From Membranipora membranacea (lineage: Eukaryota; Bryozoa; Gymnolaemata; Cheilostomatida; Membraniporidae), in the NCBI GenBank assembly GCA_914767715.1, contig OU612070.1, positions 1,257,501-1,321,500 of the forward strand: DNA of 64,000 nt, read 5' to 3'. Position numbers and translations under genes: made by a program. Below are positions 58,049-64,000 of this stretch, one piece after another (positions within the stretch are counted from its first letter, which is position 1; each line of letters starts with the position of its first letter). The notes beneath the pieces are model-generated. The model did no database searches. It was not told the origin of the DNA and was given only the letters and a program-made list of their open reading frames with translations.

Positions 58049-58811
58049 TTCCTCACTATCTGGATCATATGTGTCACTTCCAGCCGTTGTTAAAGGGGGG
58101 CGTCTTGAACAGTGCTGCGTAGATAACATGAATGGTACTGGTAACATGCTGCTAACGACAATAATATTGTGTACATCTTATGGTTATATAACACGCTATA
58201 TGCTACTAATTGAGGCCGAAATGAGGAAGAATCAGGCCTAGAGAGAAGTGGTTACATAATAGGAAATGTAGAGAAACTGATTGGCTGAATCAAAATTCAA
58301 CATGATAGCACCATGAATAATAACTATTTGGCTCCTATGAAGCAAGCACCTCTTCGGCAGCAAAGCGTAGGTGCATCTATATTTAAGATGACAACCAATA
58401 TTAAGCTACGAACAATGGTGCTCCAAGAATAAGGCATATATATGCATGTGACTCACTTTTTAGAGTGATATATTTATATTTTTGGTTGTATTGCTAACAA
58501 AAGATAATATTATAGAAGCTTTGGAAGCTTTGGATTGAGCCCATAGGGCGCATCTCTGCAGGTAAATCTACTATAGAAAACTATAAAATATCTAATCCTG
58601 AAACTGATCCTGAATTATATATACTGTGAGCCATCCATTTTTTATCTGGAAAACTTCTCAGCAACTTACAGTTGGAAATTTCACTTTTCTACATAATACT
58701 ATGTTATGTATATCGGTGTTAAATAAAACATAATGTACAGGTAAAAACATTTGTCATATCAGACAAACCATTAGGATTATACAGTGACCACCAGGGAGTG
58801 AAGAAAAGTGG
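58049..58811. other. Convergent 3' region between genes 4 and 5
   Basis: Untranslated regions of two converging genes. No further coding sequence or recognisable repeat. Confidence 0.5.
58722..58727 (+). terminator. Probable polyadenylation signal, gene 4
   Basis: AATAAA about 670 bp after the gene 4 stop and only 85 bp from the stop codon of the convergent gene 5, so the two transcripts may overlap at their ends. Confidence 0.4.
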
Positions 58812-61800
58812 TTAATTTTCCATTTTGGTGAACTGAGTTGATTTTTGAAGTGTTGATGTAGCGCTCACGACATAATAGGTTAAGATAGAGAAAGCTTTCT
58901 TCACTGGCTCCCAATCTCTGTCCTCAGGAGGTGATGTGTGCTGCACTTCATATAGAGAATCCTTTAAACTCGGGAAAATGGAACCAGAATATAAATCAAA
59001 CTTACTGGGTGCAGATAGTGTATTTCTAAAAAAGAAGTGATATAAAATACATCAGGTTGCATATGAACTTATTTTGAAATTAGTTCAGGTTTTACAGAAA
59101 AAAGGGCGGATAGATTGAGGTCACCAATATTGAATTGATGTTACGCCCTCTGTCCGGATTAATGGTAATTGCTTCTCCATTGACGTCCGAAAACTGGATT
59201 TGATAACCGATAACAACCAGCATCACCTGTAGAGTTGATCATTTAAACTTGTCTCACACATGAATCCAAAGGAGCAAATTTATTATCACACACTAAAAGC
59301 TGCGAAACCGGGAGGGTGAAAACAGTGTCTTTCAGTGAGAGTTGTTTTCTTCATATCAATGAGAGCATAACTCCTGGATTTCGAAAATTCTACTATTTGT
59401 GTCTAAGAAATCAGTTGAACACAATGATAAAGATATATTTTAACCAAAATATATACACCCAATAGGATGGTTTCCTACAGTCTTGATAATATACAAATAA
59501 TACATGGTCTTACTTGAGGAATTCCCGGCCTGGAAGCCCGTTTGGATCAAGGAAAGCTCTGTGCAGGTTCATCATCTTATCATTCAGTTCTCTGACTGCG
59601 AACGGACTGAAACAAAACAAAATAAATATTTGATGTAGTAAAAATTATTAGCTGTTGATATAACCTGTAGCCTCCACTTTTCTGCGATATCTGCTCGACC
59701 ATAGCCGGAATCTTCAGCAGTGATTGTGGATTGATTTGAACAAGTTATTCTAATTTGCTCTCGTTTTCAATATTGGCATTTTATGTAATACAAACATTAG
59801 CTATGTAGAAAATTGAGTATAAATTTTGACCAGAATTCAAAAGATTTGAGCTTTGATTTCCTTAACCTAGATGATGAGTCTAAATGATGAGACAACTAAT
59901 TATTTAATGATAACTATTATTTAGAAGAGCTTACTTTTGTTTATTCACTTCTTCAAGTTGATAGGCAACGAATTGTTCCGCTACAGTCACCAGTTCTTCA
60001 ACTGCAGCCGTCATATGACCTGTAAGGAGCAAAATGTGTGTTAACTTACATACATAAAAAATTCGCATTTGGTTATTTCTATAAAAAAAACCTCACCAGT
60101 GGCTACAATGTGAAGGTCACTCGCCACCGGCCAATTACCCTGTGAGTAGTCACAGCAGTATTTTAATCAGCTTGTGGTGTGAGGTAACCCATGTGACCCT
60201 AGTCCTTAGATCCGAATACCTTACCCGCTGAGCTACAGCTGCTCCCAGGCTATACCTTACCCGCTGAGCTACAGCTGCTCCCAGGCTATACCTTACCCCT
60301 GAGCTACAGGTGCTCCCAGGCTATACCTTACCCGCTGAGCTACCCGCTGAGCTACCCGCTGAGCTACAGCTGCTCCCAGGCTATACCTTACCCGCTGAGC
60401 TACAGCTGAGCTACAGCTGCTCCCAGGCTATACCTTACCCGCTGAGCTACAGCTGCTCCCAGGCTATACCTTACCCGCTGAGCTAAAGCTGCTCCCAGGC
60501 TATACCTTACCCGCTGAGCTACAGCTGCTCCCAGGCTATACCTTACCCGCTGAGCTACAGCTGCTCCCAGGCTATACCTTACCCGCTGAGCTACAGCTGC
60601 TCCCAGGCTATACCTTACCCGCTGAGCTACAGCTGCTTCCAGGCTATACCTTACCCGCTGAGCTACAGCTGCTCCCCTCCCAGGCTGCTTGGTTTGTTCA
60701 ATATTGTTAGCTGGATGACTATACTGATAATGCCGATACCAGTGTCAGGTCAGTGTCAGGTCAGTGTCAGTGTCAGGTCAGTGTCAGGTCAGTGTCAGGT
60801 CAGTGTCAGGTCAGTGTCAGTGTCAGTGCCAGGTCAGTGTCAGGTCAGTGTCAGGTCAGTGTCAGGTTTTAGTGAAACATGTGAAATAACGTAGTCCCAA
60901 CTGCCCACTTAGTATGAGCATAGCATGAGACACTTTCAGTTCACAAATGACACCTTTCAACGTGGAAATTTAAATGTAATATAAAAACTCAGCTTTAAAT
61001 CTGGCCACATAGAAATTCAAGGTTGATATTGAATAATGTTGTTGACAAACTTAGATTGAATTATAGAGCTTTGTCTACTGACCTGTCTGATTCTGCAGAC
61101 CTCCAGTGACTACCAGATCATCGTAGTTCTTGATAATACCCTCGCTATTCTGTTTGACAAATTTAGCGAATCTGACAACATCGAGAGGTAATACAAGGGA
61201 ATCTGCTAGTTCCCGGGCTAACTCTGTCCACACCTGGGTTACTGCCTGAGATAACTGTGTGATAAACCAATATAGAAAGGTGTCATATAAATATCATGTG
61301 ATAGTAGTAAGACTGCAGTGAATAAGCCTTTTTCCACCTCCCGAGTCACCAAGGGTATCGACTTTACAACACAAGTTCTTGCCATTACAGCTCAAGCTAT
61401 TACAGTTGGTTTGGTGGTGGTTAATAATAGAGCAACACTAACAGACAATATTTGATTGCCCAATATAGCACTTTGTCAATTCACTTTTTTTTTTGCAGTG
61501 AGTTCCATGGGGGTCATATTTCACTCATTGCATTTGCTATACTAGTTACTTATCATATTCCTCAAAATATGGATATCAAGAGAGAGCTATGCATTACAGT
61601 GATGTAAAATGAGAGAGACATCTGATGTCTATGTTGTGTTATCACAGCAATTTTGAACCCTAGACATATGTAATAATATAATCAACCAAGAATAATATAA
61701 TATCTAAATTTACTGTGAATTATATATGGCTACTCTTCAAGAGTATCATACCTTGAAACCAGGATCCATAACATTGTTGACTAGAAAGAATGTCTCGTAT

Positions 61801-64000
61801 ATTGAGTGATACATCGGGTATGAAGATAGCTTGTATTTTTTCTGTAAAAGATATAATATAAAGTTTCGCAATGTCAGGTTCTTTATTTTAAGAGGTACTT
61901 ATTTAGTAGGGTATCAGCAGAGAGGGGTGGACAACTACTTACAGTATTGATCGCCTACTCTCTCCTATACTATCAAAAGTATTGTCATAGCAAGTTTTAA
62001 TGCGCAATAACTGGAGGTTCTTCGCGATAAATTCTGGGTTGCAAGACCAGGAATGACGTCTATTCAATTTAACATTGCGGTGCATATCTAACAAACCAAA
62101 TTTAGAGACCATAAAAGTAATACAAAATGATAAATCAAGAAATTGATGGGAGAGGAAAGGGAGGGGGTAGGAAACGCAGCAGAGATACACCCAGGTAACC
62201 AGGAGTTTGATAGTTCATCCAATTGAAGCTATACGAAATACATTGTGACGTATAGAGGAACCATCGAATTCTGATTCTCATTTGACCAGTCTTATTTCAG
62301 TAATCATGTTTAGTTTTTACTCGGTCCCAGGTGAATCTGGGTTCAAGGCTGGGAATTCCCAACACTTTTAGAAACAACGCATAGTCACTTGCACTTCCCA
62401 ACAAATGTATTCTGGGAAAAGTGTGCAATTAGAAAACAAAAGTGAAACGTGGTGCACAGCTATGTTACAGGCGGGTGAGAAAAGTCAAAGCTAAAACATT
62501 GCAAGCAACATGGAATAAGCCTCGCAACATTCAAGGAGAAGGTACTACACAAATAAACACCAACTGCTTGCTGTTGGCAGTTTAAAATCTCTTCACCTTA
62601 CCAGGGTATTCAAGCAGCAACAGTAGCATTAATATGAGAGGGAAGACAACATAGATTTACTAAAGATCTATTAAATCTTACCGAGTCGTAAGTGAATCGT
62701 GGCTCGAGTGACGGAATACCCAAAACTTGTAAGAAGTATTCATAGTCACTACCACTGCCTACCAGGCGCATTCTACAAGAACAGTATGAATAGTCAGTCC
62801 AATAATTGGGACCAGTATCACGTTGTGGCAGATCACAGGATTCAGCTGCCCATGTACAGAGGGGAAACAATCGCTTACGCATTTTAAGTTCACACAAATA
62901 CACAATGCTGATATCAATTTAGACAATTTATGAGTGATAAACAAGGGAGGAAAATCTTTGCCTGCTATAATTCTATCAAGTCATTCAAGTATTGAAGCCA
63001 ATCATAATGAATGTCTGAGTTAGCCAAGACACGCATTGCACCAATGCGATAAAACAGATTTGGATTAGCTTGAAAATATATTCTGATAGTTTTGTCATAA
63101 AGCCAGAATTTAAAATAACAGGGGGTACCAATGTTAGACAAATCAGAGTTATTGTAAAACTTACTGTGGTATAGTGGAGTCTTCAGAATCTGGATTATAA
63201 TGAAGCCACTGATCATATACTGTCTTCAGTCCCTGCGCTACCTCCTCAGACTTAGGGTTCGGTATCTAAATACACAAAAACTCACAAATAAAACATCAAA
63301 TAAATTACAGCGCAACACATTAACATCCACGTTCACTCAGTCAGATGTTCTGATCGCTCTAAGAGAAATTCAGTCACTCACTGCACATTTGGTTTTCAGG
63401 TTCCTGGACCAATTAAGCACAACTTTTTTTCAATCCTAAAATCATGAATTGCATGCATTTTATCCTTCTCTCTCTTTGATATGGTTTTGTTAGTAGTCCG
63501 AAATTCAGTTATTCCAGGCTTTCTGGTCAATGTGTACTCGAAATCAAAAGTGAGTAGAAGTTTGAGTTACCTTTTTAGCGGCTTTATATATCATCGAGTG
63601 AAGCAAAGGTGAAGCTTTAAATCTCATGTAATCCGTTCCCTCCAGCAGAATATCCACATTTAGGTAGGCCACTGTTCTTTGTGCCAAAACTTTGTTGAAG
63701 TGCTAAAAAAAGTATTTCCATAGTGAGGCAAGTGCGATGCAATGCGCACACATTTTAAACTTTTCTAGATAATATGATATACTTTTGACAGAAAAAAATA
63801 AGATAAAAATAAAATGGAGACCTCAGAACATTAAATAATTGCAGAGACACACAAAGCCTTCGATCATGTGTAATCAATATTCAAGCACCATTCACCCAAA
63901 TCATCAAGATTTTATGGTACGCTTTTACATCAGAGCTCACTGCTCCGTATACATCTTTCTTTATTAAATCAAAGAAACGCCCAGACTAAATTACATAAGA
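58812..64000 (-). CDS. Glutamate carboxypeptidase II / NAALADase-like M28 peptidase, C-terminal half
   Basis: Exons 63571-63702, 63165-63265, 62682-62772 (or 62321-62411), 61752-61841, 61083-61254, 59935-60019, 59514-59606 and 58812-59025 give 325 residues in continuous phase, with the stop at 58814-58812. Motifs follow the family: VAYLNVDILLEG (zinc Asp), LVGSGSDYEYF and GIPSLEPRF (substrate-pocket loop), SSYPMYHSIYETFFLV (zinc His), then the helical dimerisation domain (AFLDPNGLPGREFL, FDLYSGSIFPSLKDSLYEVQ). Family members are type II membrane carboxypeptidases that remove C-terminal glutamate or similar residues outside the cell. The membrane anchor, PA domain and remaining metal ligands lie beyond the right edge. 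No exon found in 63703-64000. Confidence 0.92.
60115..60260 (-). repeat. tRNA-derived SINE-like sequence
   Basis: The minus strand reads GGAGCAGCTGTAGCTCAGCG followed by GGTAAGGTA, a pol III A box, then GGGTCACATGGGTTACCTC in the place of a B box. It is different from the other SINEs in the window. Its head is the unit of the minisatellite at 60217-60686. Confidence 0.5.
60217..60686. repeat. 36-bp minisatellite, 11-12 copies
   Basis: Tandem 36-bp units of CTGAGCTACAGCTGCTCCC plus AGGCTATACCTTACCCG, with a few internal deletions and an extra run of GAGCTACCC (60336-60360). In the intron between exons 59935-60019 and 61083-61254 of gene 5. Confidence 0.95.
60739..60868. repeat. (GTCAGGTCAGT)n minisatellite
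   Basis: Mixed 11- and 6-bp units of GTGTCAGGTCA over about 130 bp, in the same gene 5 intron as the 36-bp array. Confidence 0.9.
62321..62411 (-). other. Duplicated alternative exon of the M28 peptidase gene
   Basis: 91 bp, phase 2 in and phase 0 out, exactly as in 62682-62772, with an acceptor (TTTTCCCAG) and donor (GTAAAA). It encodes LLGSASDYALFLKVLGIP and SLEPRFTWDR against LVGSGSDYEYFLQVLGIP and SLEPRFTYDS in the other copy. Using both would break the frame, so they can only be alternatives. The open frame and conserved C-terminal half suggest it is or was functional. Confidence 0.8.

Noticed and set aside
60217-60686. CRISPR-like regular array
   Set aside because: Units are contiguous 36-bp tandem repeats without unique spacers, in a eukaryotic intron.
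61939-62190. 83-codon minus-strand open frame in the M28 gene
   Set aside because: No match to the family, no fitting splice phase, and skipping it keeps the conserved order of the protein.

Overview
The window is nuclear DNA from an invertebrate animal. It is AT-rich, and its genes are split into short exons with GT/AG borders, mostly in intron phase 1. Introns hold tRNA-derived SINEs, foldback MITEs, a LINE fragment and a Ginger-type DNA transposon. Secreted modular proteins dominate. The gene types (fibrillin-like, DC-STAMP family, M28 carboxypeptidase, CUB-trypsin) fit a marine or early-branching metazoan, but I cannot name the phylum or species. All exon models were read by eye from splice sites, phase and family motifs.

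Layout: (1) minus strand, 33213 to beyond position 1: one very large secreted gene with signal peptide, kringle, two long unrecognised regions around a TSP1-like repeat, two W/Cys modules, TB and EGF modules, then a long array of calcium-binding EGF exons. Its 11-kb intron (5812-16961) carries a 7.9-kb Ginger-like transposon (7243-15131) with long TIRs, a target-site duplication, a decayed integrase-type transposase and an OTU protease domain. (2) Minus strand, 38198-35005: a four-exon WSC-unknown core-PAN secreted protein. (3) Plus strand, 41697-52709: a 14-exon DC-STAMP family multipass protein with a C-terminal cysteine-rich RING-like domain and, unexpectedly, an N-terminal SH3 domain. (4) Plus strand, 54132-58048: a ten-exon CUB-trypsin serine protease with an intact triad. 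(5) Minus strand, from the right edge to 58812: the C-terminal half of a glutamate carboxypeptidase II/NAALADase-like gene with a duplicated, mutually exclusive exon beside the zinc site.

Genes 1 and 2 lie head-to-tail, 2 and 3 are divergent, 4 and 5 are convergent. Products 1, 2, 4 and 5 appear extracellular or cell-surface, and gene 3 belongs to a family known for gamete and cell fusion. I see no evidence of a shared pathway, operon or CRISPR array. The most unusual points are the SH3-DC-STAMP-RING architecture, the kringle/TSP1/TB/EGF protein with two large unknown regions, the alternative carboxypeptidase exon, and the Ginger copy that has lost two catalytic acidic residues but keeps its OTU active-site residues.
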